From the NCBI GenBank assembly GCA_034190305.1, contig JAXHSV010000004.1, positions 1 to 33,193 on the forward strand: a stretch of DNA of 33,193 nucleotides. Direction: 5' to 3'. A model generated the notes under the pieces. It did not search any database, was not told the DNA's origin, and worked only from the letters and a program-made list of their open reading frames with translations. Source of the DNA: JAUWNJ01 sp034190305 (GTDB lineage Bacteria > Planctomycetota > Phycisphaerae > SM23-33). The translations under genes were made by a program, and so were the position numbers. This document shows, in pieces, positions 15,462 to 23,321 of the stretch. Position 1 is the first letter of the stretch. Every line of letters begins with the position of its first letter.

Positions 15462-16007
15462 ATGGATGCGGCGATGGATGACCGGCGAATTCTGGCTGAC
15501 AGTTTGATGTCCCGGGCGGCCGGCGGCGACCGCGACGCCTTCGGGCGGTTGGCCGAGATTACCGGAGCGGCGGTGTATCACTTCTGCCTGGCGCACCTTC
15601 CGCCGCGGATGCGCTATTCGGCAGCCGATGTCCGGCAGGAATGTTTTCTGCGGGCATGGCGAGACAGGAAGCGTTTTCGCACCGGCGGCAATGCGGTCGC
15701 CTGGCTGATGGGTATCGCATTGAATGTAGTGCGCGAGCATCGGCGTAAGTTTCGCCCCGCCCTGCCGCTGGATAATTTTGACCCGTCGGGAAAAAACCGC
15801 AATGAAGATGAGCGTTTGGAGCAATTATCAGCCGCCGTCGATGCCCTGCCCGCTCGCCAGCGGGAAGCCGTCATATGTCGGTTCTTCGGCGGAATGAGCG
15901 TGGCAGAGACCGCCGCTGCGATGGGATGCGCCGAAGGGACGGTCAAGGCCGCCGTATTTAAGGCTGTCGAAAACTTGCAGCGAATAATGAATCAACAAGA
16001 ACCATGA
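15462..16007 (+). CDS. ECF-type RNA polymerase sigma factor
   Basis: 181 residues with only regions 2 and 4. Region 2 covers about 20-96, with DVRQECFLRAWRDRKRF as the core-binding and -10 recognition part. Region 4 covers about 124-173: LPARQREAVICRFFGGMSVAETAAAMGCAEGTVKA reads as the helix-turn-helix for the -35. It should direct transcription of a small regulon, probably including its own operon. The ATG at 15462 lacks a good Shine-Dalgarno; a second ATG at 15474 follows GGATG and is possible. The stop overlaps the next start by 4 nt (ATGA), so the next protein is translationally coupled. Confidence 0.85.
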   Translation: MDAAMDDRRILADSLMSRAAGGDRDAFGRLAEITGAAVYHFCLAHLPPRMRYSAADVRQECFLRAWRDRKRFRTGGNAVAWLMGIALNVVREHRRKFRPALPLDNFDPSGKNRNEDERLEQLSAAVDALPARQREAVICRFFGGMSVAETAAAMGCAEGTVKAAVFKAVENLQRIMNQQEP

Positions 16008-16555
16008 ACGACAAACAGCAGGAACAATTCGAACGTGAACTGACAGAGGCGCTGGCCGCCGATGATGTGTCTGCGGAATTGGATGAACTGTCGCGCAGTT
16101 ACGCCGGCGATGCCCAGGCCGGGCAGCGCATCCGAGAGACCCGACGGTTGGCGAGCGACCTGATAAACATTGGCGAACATTTGGCTGACAAGCCGGTTCC
16201 GGCAATGGCTAAGTCGGACCTTACCGCACGGCGGATTCATCCCAGATGGATTGCCGTCCCCGCAGCCGCTGCCGCGGCAGCGGCGTTGATAATTGCTGTT
16301 CTCTTACAAAGCCCGCCGATGCCTTCGAGTCCGGCCCCGGGTCCGGCCCCAGGTCCGGTCGTATTAGTGGCGTCCCGGCCTTTGGCGCCGGCGGACACAT
16401 GGCGCGTACCGAGCGTTACGCCTGTCTCGCTTGGCGGCGAAACCTTTACCATCCCGAATATCTCTATCCCGTCAACCTCGTCGATGGGCATTGGATGGAA
16501 CGTTCCGTCCATTCCCTTCGACTATCCGAAAAGGAGCATAAACAATGAAACGTAA
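16004..16555 (+). CDS. Putative membrane-anchored anti-sigma factor
   Basis: 183 residues. The N-terminal 75 are cytoplasmic and helical (ERELTEALAADDVSAELDELS, RIRETRRLASDLINIGEHL). One membrane segment lies around 82-101 (alanine-rich, then LIIAVLLQ). The exported tail is rich in Pro and Ser/Thr and contains SPAPGPAPGP. I see no zinc-binding HxxxCxxC motif, so the call rests on layout (ECF sigma partner, ATGA overlap) and topology rather than a domain match. Inference: it holds the sigma factor at the membrane until a signal reaches the exterior tail. Its coding sequence contains the AAGGAG ribosome site of the next gene, and the two overlap by 11 bp. Confidence 0.6.
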   Translation: MNDKQQEQFERELTEALAADDVSAELDELSRSYAGDAQAGQRIRETRRLASDLINIGEHLADKPVPAMAKSDLTARRIHPRWIAVPAAAAAAAALIIAVLLQSPPMPSSPAPGPAPGPVVLVASRPLAPADTWRVPSVTPVSLGGETFTIPNISIPSTSSMGIGWNVPSIPFDYPKRSINNET

Positions 16556-17791
16556 GAAAATGATTGTGATGCTGGGAGCGCTGGTGCTGGCGGCCACGGT
16601 GATCGGTTACGCCGTCGCGCAGGAAGGCAGGAGTGCAGAAGGCGAACGTGGATGCGCCGGCGCACAAGAGAGGAGGTCGAGTAGTTCCCGCCCCATTGAG
16701 AGAGAGGGGCGAGGCTTTGGGGGAGGCATGAAACGCAGGGGCTGCATGGAAGGCGGCTGCATGGAAGGCGGCTGCATGGAAGGCGGCTGCATGGAAGGCG
16801 GCTGCATGGAAGGCGGCTGCATGGAAGGCGGCTGCATGGAAGGCGGCTGCATGGAAGGCGGCNNNNNNNNNNNNNNNNNNNNNNNNNNNNNNNNNNNNNN
16901 NNNNNNNNNNNNNNNNNNNNNNNNNNNNNNNNNNNNNNNNNNNNNNNNNNNNNNNNNNNNNNCTGCATGGAAGGCGGCTGCATGGAAGGCGGCTGCATGG
17001 AAGGCGGCTGCATGGAAGGCGGCTGCATGGAAGGCGGCTGCATGGAAGGCGGCTGCATGGAAGGCGGCTGCATGGAAGGCGGCGACAGACGCGGGCACCC
17101 GAGAATGAACCCCTCCAGCGAAGTCCATAGGAAACTGCGTAAGATTATTCCAAAACTGAAAATCGAAGGGGTGGGGTTCGAAAAAGTCTTACAGAATCTC
17201 AGCGATACGAGCCAAACCAATATCCATGCTAAGTGGCCGGTGCTGAAGGCTGCATTTGTCAGAAAGGACAGTCCGGTCAGCGTCAAACTGACCAACGTCA
17301 CCTTTGGCAAGGCCCTTAAGAGCATCCTCGAATCCATTGAGTCTGCTCAGCCCCCGATTCCGCTCGGTTTCGTTGTGGACGAAAACGTCATCACAATATC
17401 AACGAAGCAAGACCTTGATCTTGCGATGTGCATGGCCATGCAAGAGAGGGTAATGGTCGCAGAGCGGGCGTTCCCCCGTAAACAGGCTGAGCACATGGAC
17501 GTGATGATCAAACTGGTCCAACGGATGAAGCAAACCTGTTTCGATTCCGAGGCTGTCGGCGTCATGGCGGTCGGGGCACTGAAAGAAGAAGTTCCCCGAA
17601 AGGATGAAGATATTATCAAGGACCTTGAAGGACAATTGGCCCAGGTCAAGACTCTTGGCCTGCGAAACGCCATACGCCTGACGCTCAAAGACCTCTACAA
17701 GCATCGGGGCAAAAATGAAAAGGTCATCGAGCATATCAAGGCCCTCATCGCCGAAAACGACAAGGCGCTTCAGGCGCAAGAGAAGAAATAG
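16545..17791 (+). CDS. Secreted Cys-Met-Glu-Gly-Gly repeat protein with STN-like domain (interrupted by gap)
   Basis: AAGGAG lies 8 nt before the ATG. A signal peptide (about residues 1-25, ending AVA) leads into an arginine/serine-rich linker, then a perfect CMEGG pentapeptide array: 8 copies before the scaffold gap and 8 after. The C-terminal part begins with DRRGHPRMN, then an STN-like (secretin/TonB short N-terminal type) segment: EGVGFEKVLQNLSDTSQTNIH, VSVKLTNVTFGKALKSILE, GFVVDENVITISTKQDL. A helical, charged tail follows (VMIKLVQRMKQTC, LKDLYKHRGKNEKVIEHIKALI). With the gap shown as 100 N the two halves are in different frames; a gap of 14 modulo 15 restores one continuous gene. Cys/Met density suggests metal binding or disulfide cross-linking. 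No known family fits the whole architecture. Confidence 0.75.
16743..17083 (+). repeat. Perfect 15-bp tandem repeat encoding CMEGG (gap inside)
   Basis: The unit TGCATGGAAGGCGGC occurs 8 times at 16743-16862 and 8 times at 16964-17083 with no base differences. All six frames of the unit are open, which produces long spurious reading frames on both strands. The absence of synonymous changes points to recent expansion or constant homogenisation. Confidence 0.95.
16863..16962. other. Scaffold gap inside the 15-bp repeat array
   Basis: 100 N placed where the assembly could not cross the perfect repeat. The repeat phase on either side requires a true length of 14 modulo 15 (for example 14, 89 or 104) if the array is uninterrupted, so 100 cannot be right. 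The copy number is a minimum. Confidence 0.97.
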
Positions 17792-17820
17792 TCGCCCTTC
17801 CGTCGTCAAATCGCATATTC

Positions 17821-17855
17821 AGCCCACGGAAAAAACTTCCGTGGGCTGTTCTTTT
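17821..17855 (+). terminator. Rho-independent terminator of the sigma/CMEGG operon
   Basis: The stem AGCCCACGGAA / TTCCGTGGGCT (11 bp, perfect) has a 5-nt loop AAAAC and is followed by GTTCTTTTA. It lies 30 nt after the repeat-protein stop and separates that operon from rpoN. Confidence 0.9.
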
Positions 17856-17916
17856 ATAGGTTCGCCTCCGTGTCTTTGTGGAAGATTGGCCGAAAGGATG
17901 GTAGAATAGCGACGTT

Positions 17917-19398
17917 ATGAGATTGGACCTTTCGCAAAGTTTCAGACTTGAGCAGCAGATGAAACTGTCGCCTCGGCTTATCCAGGCGATGGAGATTCTT
18001 CAATTACCGATGCTGGCCCTGGCCGAACGGATCGACGAGGAGTTGTCTTCCAATCCCTGTCTTGAAGTGCAGGAATCGTCCGACGACGTCGTTTCCGCCG
18101 ACCGGAAACAGGACGAAAGCCCCGACCGGGGCGAAGAAACACTGGTGGTCGATTCCGACGGCGACAACAAGGCGGACTTTTCGAGACTGACGGATTTCGG
18201 TGAGGCATACGAAGAAGACTTCGGATGGGCGGAACGACCATATCGAAGAGGCTCCGGAGCCAGCGACGGCGACGCCAAACTAATGGCCCTTGCAAATACT
18301 CCTGCGCCGGAGCAAAGCCTTACCGAATACCTCCTCGACCAGTGGGCCTTCGTGGAGTTAACCGAGCAGGTCAAATCCGCCGGACGCTTAATCATCTCAA
18401 ATGTGGATGACGACGGATACCTCCGCACATCTTTGACCGAACTTTCTGAACAGGGAGATTCGGCGGACACGGATGTCCGGACGCTTCAGTCCGCTCTCGC
18501 GATGGTTCAGAAACTGGACCCGCCGGGTGTAGGGGCTCGCGATTTGCGAGAATGTCTCCTGATCCAGTTGGACATAGAAACCCAGGCGGGGCATGACGTC
18601 GAATTGCCCCGTCTTCTGGTAGATGAATTTCTGCGTGAAATAGAACTTAACCACATTCCGCAGATTTCCAAACGCACGGGACGTTCCGTACAGGAGATTA
18701 AAAAAGCGATCGTTACTCTGAGTCGGCTTGACCCCCGCCCGGGACGGATAATCGGCCAGCGGGCGGTGCCCTACATAATCCCCGACGCCGTGGTCGATCT
18801 GGACGAGGAGGGAAACGTAATAGTTACGATGCGCGACGGTAATACACCGGCTTTGAAAGTATCGGAAACTTATCGCCGGATGGTCAGGTCTCGCCAGGCC
18901 GACACCGGCACAAAAAAATTCATCCGCAACAACCTTCGTTCGGCCCAGTGGCTCATCAGTGCGATTAGACAGCGTCGGCGGACTGTTCGGCATGTCGTGG
19001 AAGAAGTTTTCACAGCACAAAAAGGATTTCTGGAGCGAGGACCTGAAGCGCTCAAGCCGCTGCCGATGGCGAAAGTGGCTTCCAAAGTCGGCGTACATGT
19101 CGCAACCGTCAGCCGGGCAGTGGCGGGAAAATATATTCAGACGCCGCGTGGAATTTTCCCGCTGCGGATGTTCTTCTCCGGTGGAAAGACCACCGACGAC
19201 GGGCAAGACGTCGCATGGGACGCCATCAAGGTGAAACTCAGAGATGTCATCGATAACGAAGACAAATCCAGCCCTCTCAATGACGAGCAAATCGCAGAAG
19301 CCCTGCGTGAGAATGGCGTCAAAATTGCTCGCAGAACTGTGGCAAAGTACCGGAACCTGCTCAGCATCCCGCCGGCCAGACAGCGGAAAGAATTTTAA
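17917..19398 (+). CDS. rpoN: RNA polymerase sigma-54 factor
   Basis: 493 residues. Region I (1-50) is typical: LDLSQSFRLEQQMKLSPRLIQAMEILQLP, ending in NPCLE. An acidic region II follows (about 50-115). The core-binding region contains DDDGYLRTSLTEL, KLDPPGVGARDLRECLLIQL and LDPRPGRIIG. The helix-turn-helix is in KVASKVGVHVATVSRAVAGKYIQTPRGIFPLRMFFSGG. The RpoN box ARRTVAKYRN (about 471-480) binds the -24 element. Sigma-54 needs AAA+ activators; none is in the window. The usual lptB and hpf neighbours are absent. The gene stands after the terminator and just before a heptad-word repeat. Confidence 0.96.
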   Translation: MRLDLSQSFRLEQQMKLSPRLIQAMEILQLPMLALAERIDEELSSNPCLEVQESSDDVVSADRKQDESPDRGEETLVVDSDGDNKADFSRLTDFGEAYEEDFGWAERPYRRGSGASDGDAKLMALANTPAPEQSLTEYLLDQWAFVELTEQVKSAGRLIISNVDDDGYLRTSLTELSEQGDSADTDVRTLQSALAMVQKLDPPGVGARDLRECLLIQLDIETQAGHDVELPRLLVDEFLREIELNHIPQISKRTGRSVQEIKKAIVTLSRLDPRPGRIIGQRAVPYIIPDAVVDLDEEGNVIVTMRDGNTPALKVSETYRRMVRSRQADTGTKKFIRNNLRSAQWLISAIRQRRRTVRHVVEEVFTAQKGFLERGPEALKPLPMAKVASKVGVHVATVSRAVAGKYIQTPRGIFPLRMFFSGGKTTDDGQDVAWDAIKVKLRDVIDNEDKSSPLNDEQIAEALRENGVKIARRTVAKYRNLLSIPPARQRKEF

Positions 19399-19401
19399 AG
19401 C

Positions 19402-19467
19402 GTTCAGCCTTCAGCTTTCAGCAAAGAAAACTCTGCTAATTCGGCGGCTGATTGCTGAACGCTGATT
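19402..19467. repeat. Heptad-word inverted repeat, TTCAGC type
   Basis: Left words GTTCAGC, CTTCAGC and TTTCAGC (19402-19422); right words GCTGATT, GCTGAAC and GCTGATT (19447-19467). The loop is 24 nt. The left arm starts 3 nt after the rpoN stop and the right arm ends 4 nt before the next ATG. Confidence 0.85.
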
Positions 19468-19471
19468 ATCC

Positions 19472-20776
19472 ATGAGTGATCGCATTTTGTCCATTTTGGG
19501 TGGTTTTCGTCGTCGGCTGGTGTTTGTTCTGGCCGTCGAGGCCGGCGCTGTCGGCGGCGCTGCCGGCGCCCTGTCGGCGGCGGCGTTGATGGGCGGATGG
19601 ACGCTGGCGGGAAAATTTCCAATCGCCGCCATCCTGCTTTGCGTACTGCCGCTGGCATCGGGGATAGTCCTGACGTTAAGCAAACGGTTGCGCTGCTCCT
19701 TACAATCCGAACGAGCAATTCAATGGTTCGTGATAACGCTTCTTACCGCTTGCGGCTTCGCAGGACTGATATGTGTATTAACGGGGATATATATCAATCT
19801 ACCGAAAAACTGGCTGTTTTTGATATTCCCCGCCGGTGCTTTTATTTCGTCGGTCATAATACTGGTTCGCGGGGCGGCGCTGCGGCGTGTCGCTGTTTTG
19901 GTTGACCGGCGCAGGGGTTTGCGTGAGCGCTTCAGCACTGCACTTGAACTGATCGAGTCCGGCGAATCATTGGCGGGTCAGCCTTTCGCCTGTGCGGTGC
20001 GCAGGCAGGCAATCGCCTCTGCCGATGAACCCCACTACCGTCGGGTGAGTTTCTGGAACAGGACGCGAGCGACCGGCGGGGCGTTGGGTCTTGCCGTCGT
20101 CGCAGCGACGCTTATGCTGGCCGTCGAGCCGCTCGAATCGCTATCAGCCAAACAGCAGCGACGCTGGGACGGTGTATCCATCCGGGCGGGCGAAAATATC
20201 CTTAAGCAACTTGCGGCGATTAAAGAACAAACAGCGGATGATTCGGCAACTACCGAACAAATTCACAAACTGGAGAAACTGGCCGAAAATCTTCGCGCCG
20301 CCAGGCCGGCAGATGCAAAACAATGGCGAGGCAAGGTCGTAGAACTTGACGAAATTATCGCGGCTTTGCGAGAGACCGTACAAAGCGGTAAGGTTGATTC
20401 AGGCGCATCTGAACGAATTGGACGCTTGATTGAGGCGATGGAGCGAGTCGCCGCCGGTATCACTGAAGGGATGATCAGCCACGAGTATGCCGGCGCCGGC
20501 GACAGTCTGTCCCCCGGTCGGGCTGAGGGTCCGCAATTTACCCCGCCGGCCCGAACCGAAGCGCCATGGTCGCCGCTGACGGTCTATAACCCTCTCTACA
20601 CTCCGACAACCGCCACTACTTCGACGGACTCAGCGACAACAGGAGGGAATATCCGGATTCCCTACGAGAAGGCATGGGCCGACGCCCGCCGTCGGGCCGC
20701 CGAAGCAATGGATAAGGGAAACGTCCCGGCAGAGTACCGCCAACTCGTCCGCGATTTTTTCGATACCGACAGGTAG
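19472..20776 (+). CDS. DUF4175-like membrane protein
   Basis: 434 residues. Hydrophobic segments lie near 17-50, 50-68, 86-108, 114-135 and 200-217. Between the fourth and fifth is the family-like motif LVDRRRGLRERFSTALEL, typical of DUF4175-type proteins. The remainder is a long helical soluble part (EQIHKLEKLAENLRAA, WRGKVVELDEIIAAL). It ends with IPYEKAWADARRRAAEAMDKGNVPAEYRQLVRDFF, a C-terminus common to planctomycete homologues. Usually found with BatA/MoxR-type genes; here it is alone. Function unknown. The stop codon is the last base before a truncated res fragment from the other strand. Confidence 0.7.
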   Translation: MSDRILSILGGFRRRLVFVLAVEAGAVGGAAGALSAAALMGGWTLAGKFPIAAILLCVLPLASGIVLTLSKRLRCSLQSERAIQWFVITLLTACGFAGLICVLTGIYINLPKNWLFLIFPAGAFISSVIILVRGAALRRVAVLVDRRRGLRERFSTALELIESGESLAGQPFACAVRRQAIASADEPHYRRVSFWNRTRATGGALGLAVVAATLMLAVEPLESLSAKQQRRWDGVSIRAGENILKQLAAIKEQTADDSATTEQIHKLEKLAENLRAARPADAKQWRGKVVELDEIIAALRETVQSGKVDSGASERIGRLIEAMERVAAGITEGMISHEYAGAGDSLSPGRAEGPQFTPPARTEAPWSPLTVYNPLYTPTTATTSTDSATTGGNIRIPYEKAWADARRRAAEAMDKGNVPAEYRQLVRDFFDTDR

Positions 20777-20844
20777 GACCGCCGGAAAAACTCTGCCAGT
20801 TCGTCGAGGCAACGCTGCTGATATTCTTTGAGTTGGAATCCCAT
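20777..20844 (-). pseudogene. 5' fragment of a restriction/helicase-type res gene (copy 1)
   Basis: ATG at 20844-20842 overlaps the dinD stop (TGATG), the arrangement of a real operon. The first ~22 codons (MGFQLKEYQQRCLDEL, then AEFFRR) match the start of type III restriction Res/DEAD-box proteins, where this motif precedes the first helicase elements. Homology stops where the opposite-strand DUF4175-like gene ends, and no Walker motif follows, so the remainder was lost. Confidence 0.6.
20810..20838. repeat. 29-bp exact direct repeat, copy 1
   Basis: Identical over 29 bp to 21728-21756, in the same orientation, enclosing dinD. On the minus strand it encodes FQLKEYQQR of the res fragment. 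The bases immediately outside differ between copies. Confidence 0.9.
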
Positions 20845-21710
20845 CAGTTTCCAGCCTCAGTGTCGCCCTCGAAATGCTCAACCTGCTTGGGCAACTTCTT
20901 CTGTTCCGATACCAGCCTGTGTTCGACCTTCTTCGCATCCTCTGCTGCCGGTAACGCCTCGGGCACAATTCCCCGATCCACCAGTAGTTTGCGGACTTCT
21001 CGATTGTTCCTGACGTGCTCGTTGGTGATTGGGGGTTCCGTACGCAGGTCGTTCTGCTTAATGTTGAAGTTGGTGATCTCGTTGGCGAAGTCCTTGGCCT
21101 TAATCGTGATGGTCGGAAGGAAATCGGCCAGAGCACGCCCCTTCGGCACGCCGAGCTTACCCTTCATGTCCCGTGTAGTCCGTCCGCCGAACAGCGCCCG
21201 GTCACCCTTGCTGCGGATGCGGCCAAAACTTTCGTTCTCGCGCAGCCGGTCGAAAATGATACCGGAGAGTTCCTTTTCCGACTTCGTAAGCCTCCTGCGG
21301 GCGCTGACCCGCTCGGCCTCAGCCAGACGTTTCTCGATAATCTCCTGCTTGCGGGTCTGGACGGCAAAGTACGTCTGAGCGAAGGCGATCTGGTCCTTGG
21401 ACGGGTCGCCGTTCTGGGCGATCAGGTAGCAGGCGTAACGGGTTAAGCCGATGTCCGTAACCTGCCGTTCGGCGCCGCTGCCAAGAGAGACCATTTTGTT
21501 GATTTCAACAAAATGGTCTCTTGGCTCATAACCAGCGTTTTGACATGCGGTTATGGCCTTGTCTATAACCCTGGCGAAGTTCCTCCACTCTGTATATCCC
21601 AGCAGTATCTGAAGGTCACGGGCACACCAGAACTCCGTTCCGGTTTTCGGGTGTTTCCGGATCATATCCTCGAAACTCGAATGCAGGCGAACGATAATTT
21701 CCTTATCCAT
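20844..21710 (-). CDS. dinD: DNA damage-inducible protein D
   Basis: 288 residues, near the family length of about 275. Matches DinD in order: a Bro-N-like front with EFWCARDLQILLGYTEWRNFARVI, DHFVEINKMVSLGSGAERQ, TDIGLTRYACYLIAQNGDPSKDQIAFAQTYFAVQTRKQE, a charged helical middle, LFGGRTTRDMKGKLGVPKGRALADFLP and a C-terminal VRKLLVDRGIVPEALP. E. coli DinD is SOS-induced and modulates RecA; homologues are also frequent in restriction-modification loci. The stop overlaps the start of a res fragment. No LexA-type box was evident upstream. Flanked by the 29-bp direct repeat. Confidence 0.88.
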   Translation of the reverse strand: MDKEIIVRLHSSFEDMIRKHPKTGTEFWCARDLQILLGYTEWRNFARVIDKAITACQNAGYEPRDHFVEINKMVSLGSGAERQVTDIGLTRYACYLIAQNGDPSKDQIAFAQTYFAVQTRKQEIIEKRLAEAERVSARRRLTKSEKELSGIIFDRLRENESFGRIRSKGDRALFGGRTTRDMKGKLGVPKGRALADFLPTITIKAKDFANEITNFNIKQNDLRTEPPITNEHVRNNREVRKLLVDRGIVPEALPAAEDAKKVEHRLVSEQKKLPKQVEHFEGDTEAGN

Positions 21711-21759
21711 GAGCTCTTCCGTCCAGACAACGCTGCTGATATTCTTTGAGTTGGAACAT
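21703..21759 (-). pseudogene. 5' fragment of a res gene (copy 2)
   Basis: ATG at 21759, only 2 nt beyond the stop of the zinc-finger gene, starts MFQLKEYQQRCLD and then leaves homology (GRAHG, stop), overlapping the dinD start. The shared part is the 29-bp repeat. It again looks like a res start placed in operon register and then cut short. Confidence 0.55.
21728..21756. repeat. 29-bp exact direct repeat, copy 2
   Basis: Second copy of the repeat at 20810-20838; the copies are 918 bp apart. Recombination between them would remove dinD as a unit and leave one res start. Confidence 0.9.
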
Positions 21760-21761
21760 AG

Positions 21762-22571
21762 TTACTTTCCTCGTCGCAAAATGGTTCTGACGGTTCCAGA
21801 CTTCAACCAGCGCTCGTACGGCATCCAGATATTGCCATTGGCGTCAATTCCTCTTGCTAGTTCCATTTCATCTGCTGTGGGATGGTCTGTCACGATAAAG
21901 TACCATTCGCATCCGGCGTAGCACATATAGTAAGCGTGGGAGCGCTCGAATCGGGATCGTAGTGGCTCCGTAACCAAACCGTGTTGAACATATCCGTCAT
22001 CATCTATGAGAACTGTACCGAACACTGGAAAGCACTGCGATGGTGGAGGCTCCCCATCCAACAGCATGTTGCCGATTGTCTTGCTATATGGTCCCGGAGA
22101 CACGCTTTTACACCACTCCGACATGCCAGCACGCCATAACACGGACAGGTGAAACATCTTAATGACGGCATAGTCTGCACCTGCCATCCGAATCCCCTGA
22201 TACCGTAGGCCCATCTTCTCCGGTAGTCCGGGGGAGTCATACCAGTAAACCTTAAACTTCTGTTCGTACTTATTGAGGCGCGATTCACAGGACTTGCAGA
22301 GTATGTACTCTCTTATCCCTTTCTGGATTGTCCTGACCTCCTGACGTCCGTCATGCCCAAAGTTTATCTTTAAGGCTCGGTGATTTTCATAAACCTTCTT
22401 GTAGCAGAACTCAGGCACGATATGCGATTTGCACAATATAGTCTCATTTCCGCATAATTTGCATGTCCCGAATTGTTGCCCGGGTATCTTCAACTTATTT
22501 TGATCTCGTATGGAACCTGTTTGAAGACGATGTTTTCGCGTTTGATGCGGGCAGCGCCCTGCCAGTTGCAC
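21762..22571 (-). CDS. Zinc-finger protein of HNH/treble-clef type, uncharacterised
   Basis: 269 residues from a GTG that overlaps the preceding stop (TAGTG); a TTG near residue 27 (22493) is an alternative because homology begins only at about residue 35. The core is CKLC (C37, C40), SHIVPEF (H50) and CKSC (C92, C95), a CxxC...SH...CxxC layout like HNH-related treble clefs. The rest (for example KYEQKFKVYWYDSPGL, MFHLSVLWRAGMSEW, WYFIVTDHPTADEMELA) resembles uncharacterised proteins scattered in accessory islands. No complete HNH catalytic triad can be confirmed. The base composition looks more A/T-rich than its neighbours, which suggests transfer. It precedes the res fragment and dinD on the same strand. 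Confidence 0.55.
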   Translation of the reverse strand: MQLAGRCPHQTRKHRLQTGSIRDQNKLKIPGQQFGTCKLCGNETILCKSHIVPEFCYKKVYENHRALKINFGHDGRQEVRTIQKGIREYILCKSCESRLNKYEQKFKVYWYDSPGLPEKMGLRYQGIRMAGADYAVIKMFHLSVLWRAGMSEWCKSVSPGPYSKTIGNMLLDGEPPPSQCFPVFGTVLIDDDGYVQHGLVTEPLRSRFERSHAYYMCYAGCEWYFIVTDHPTADEMELARGIDANGNIWMPYERWLKSGTVRTILRRGK

Positions 22572-22960
22572 TAAGCGCTTTTCTTCGTCTCTTCACCGGG
22601 GCAGACGACCAGTGTTACCGCCAACACCATCGCAAAGGTCAGTAACCCGACGGCCAGGAATATCGCCATATCTTCCAGTTGGTTATGGGTAACATTAACC
22701 ATGTGCCGCCTGTCCTCGACGACTTGCTGATAAGTGTGATGCGAGCAGTCGAGATAACTGACCGACATGAAGGCAAAGAGGACCAGCAATATCAGCCAGG
22801 TCGGCAGCGCGCGGCGCATAATTCGGCCTATGGGTTTGGCCAGACTGCTGACCGCCCCGCCGAGCCGACTTCGCAGGAGCAGCGCCGTCAGCGCTGCGGC
22901 CACTACGCCACCACCGGCAGCCGAGAAATAGGAAACAATCAGATATTGCTCATTCGTCAC
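22571..22960 (-). CDS. Small membrane protein, three predicted helices
   Basis: 129 residues from GTG 22960, giving MTNEQYLIVSYF as the front. Hydrophobic spans lie near 12-32, 52-72 and 98-118. No charged catalytic motif; HHTYQQVVEDRRHMVNVTHNQLEDM forms the extracytoplasmic or cytoplasmic loop. The frame is open to a TTG four codons earlier, but the GTG overlapping the upstream gene is preferred because homologous fronts begin MTNEQY. It overlaps the next small membrane protein gene by 11 bp, and the pair likely forms a complex. Confidence 0.55.
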   Translation of the reverse strand: MTNEQYLIVSYFSAAGGGVVAAALTALLLRSRLGGAVSSLAKPIGRIMRRALPTWLILLVLFAFMSVSYLDCSHHTYQQVVEDRRHMVNVTHNQLEDMAIFLAVGLLTFAMVLAVTLVVCPGEETKKSA

Positions 22961-23309
22961 GGTACCGCCCAAGCGCCGCTGTAAGGACCGTCATAACAAT
23001 TACATAGCCGAAAAGGAACAAGGCGACCGAAAGAACTGTGTCATCCAGGTTGCCCGCCGCACACCAGACGTATTCCATAAATGCCGAGTCTTCCGGCAGG
23101 TCCAGGCCTTCGCCGATGACCGGAGCGATGGCCCCGAGAATCAGGATCACCAGCAGTGTCATGACGAAAAACGGGCGGGCCTGTTTCAAACGCGAATTCG
23201 CTCCAAGCAATCGACGCATAGGCGCCACGACGAGCAGGAATACAAGCAGACCGACAACCACAGCCATGATAAGAAACAATGCGTAACTGAAAAACCATGT
23301 ACAATTCAT
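22950..23309 (-). CDS. Small membrane protein, three predicted helices
   Basis: 119 residues. The front MNCTWFFSYALFLIMAVVVGLLVFLLVV is a membrane helix; two more lie at about 46-66 and 92-112. GAGGAGA gives a good ribosome site. It follows the thymidylate synthase-like gene by 12 nt and overlaps the next small membrane gene, so the three are an operon. No family recognised. Confidence 0.6.
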   Translation of the reverse strand: MNCTWFFSYALFLIMAVVVGLLVFLLVVAPMRRLLGANSRLKQARPFFVMTLLVILILGAIAPVIGEGLDLPEDSAFMEYVWCAAGNLDDTVLSVALFLFGYVIVMTVLTAALGRYRDE

Positions 23310-23321
23310 ATCTTGTCTCCT

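Noticed and set aside
16743..17083. CRISPR array
   Set aside because: The units are contiguous 15-bp repeats with no spacers, in frame with a signal-peptide gene.
16522..17337. Large minus-strand frame of PPSMQ/LPCSR repeats
   Set aside because: The 15-bp unit is open in all six frames; only the plus frame joins a ribosome site, signal peptide and STN-like domain.
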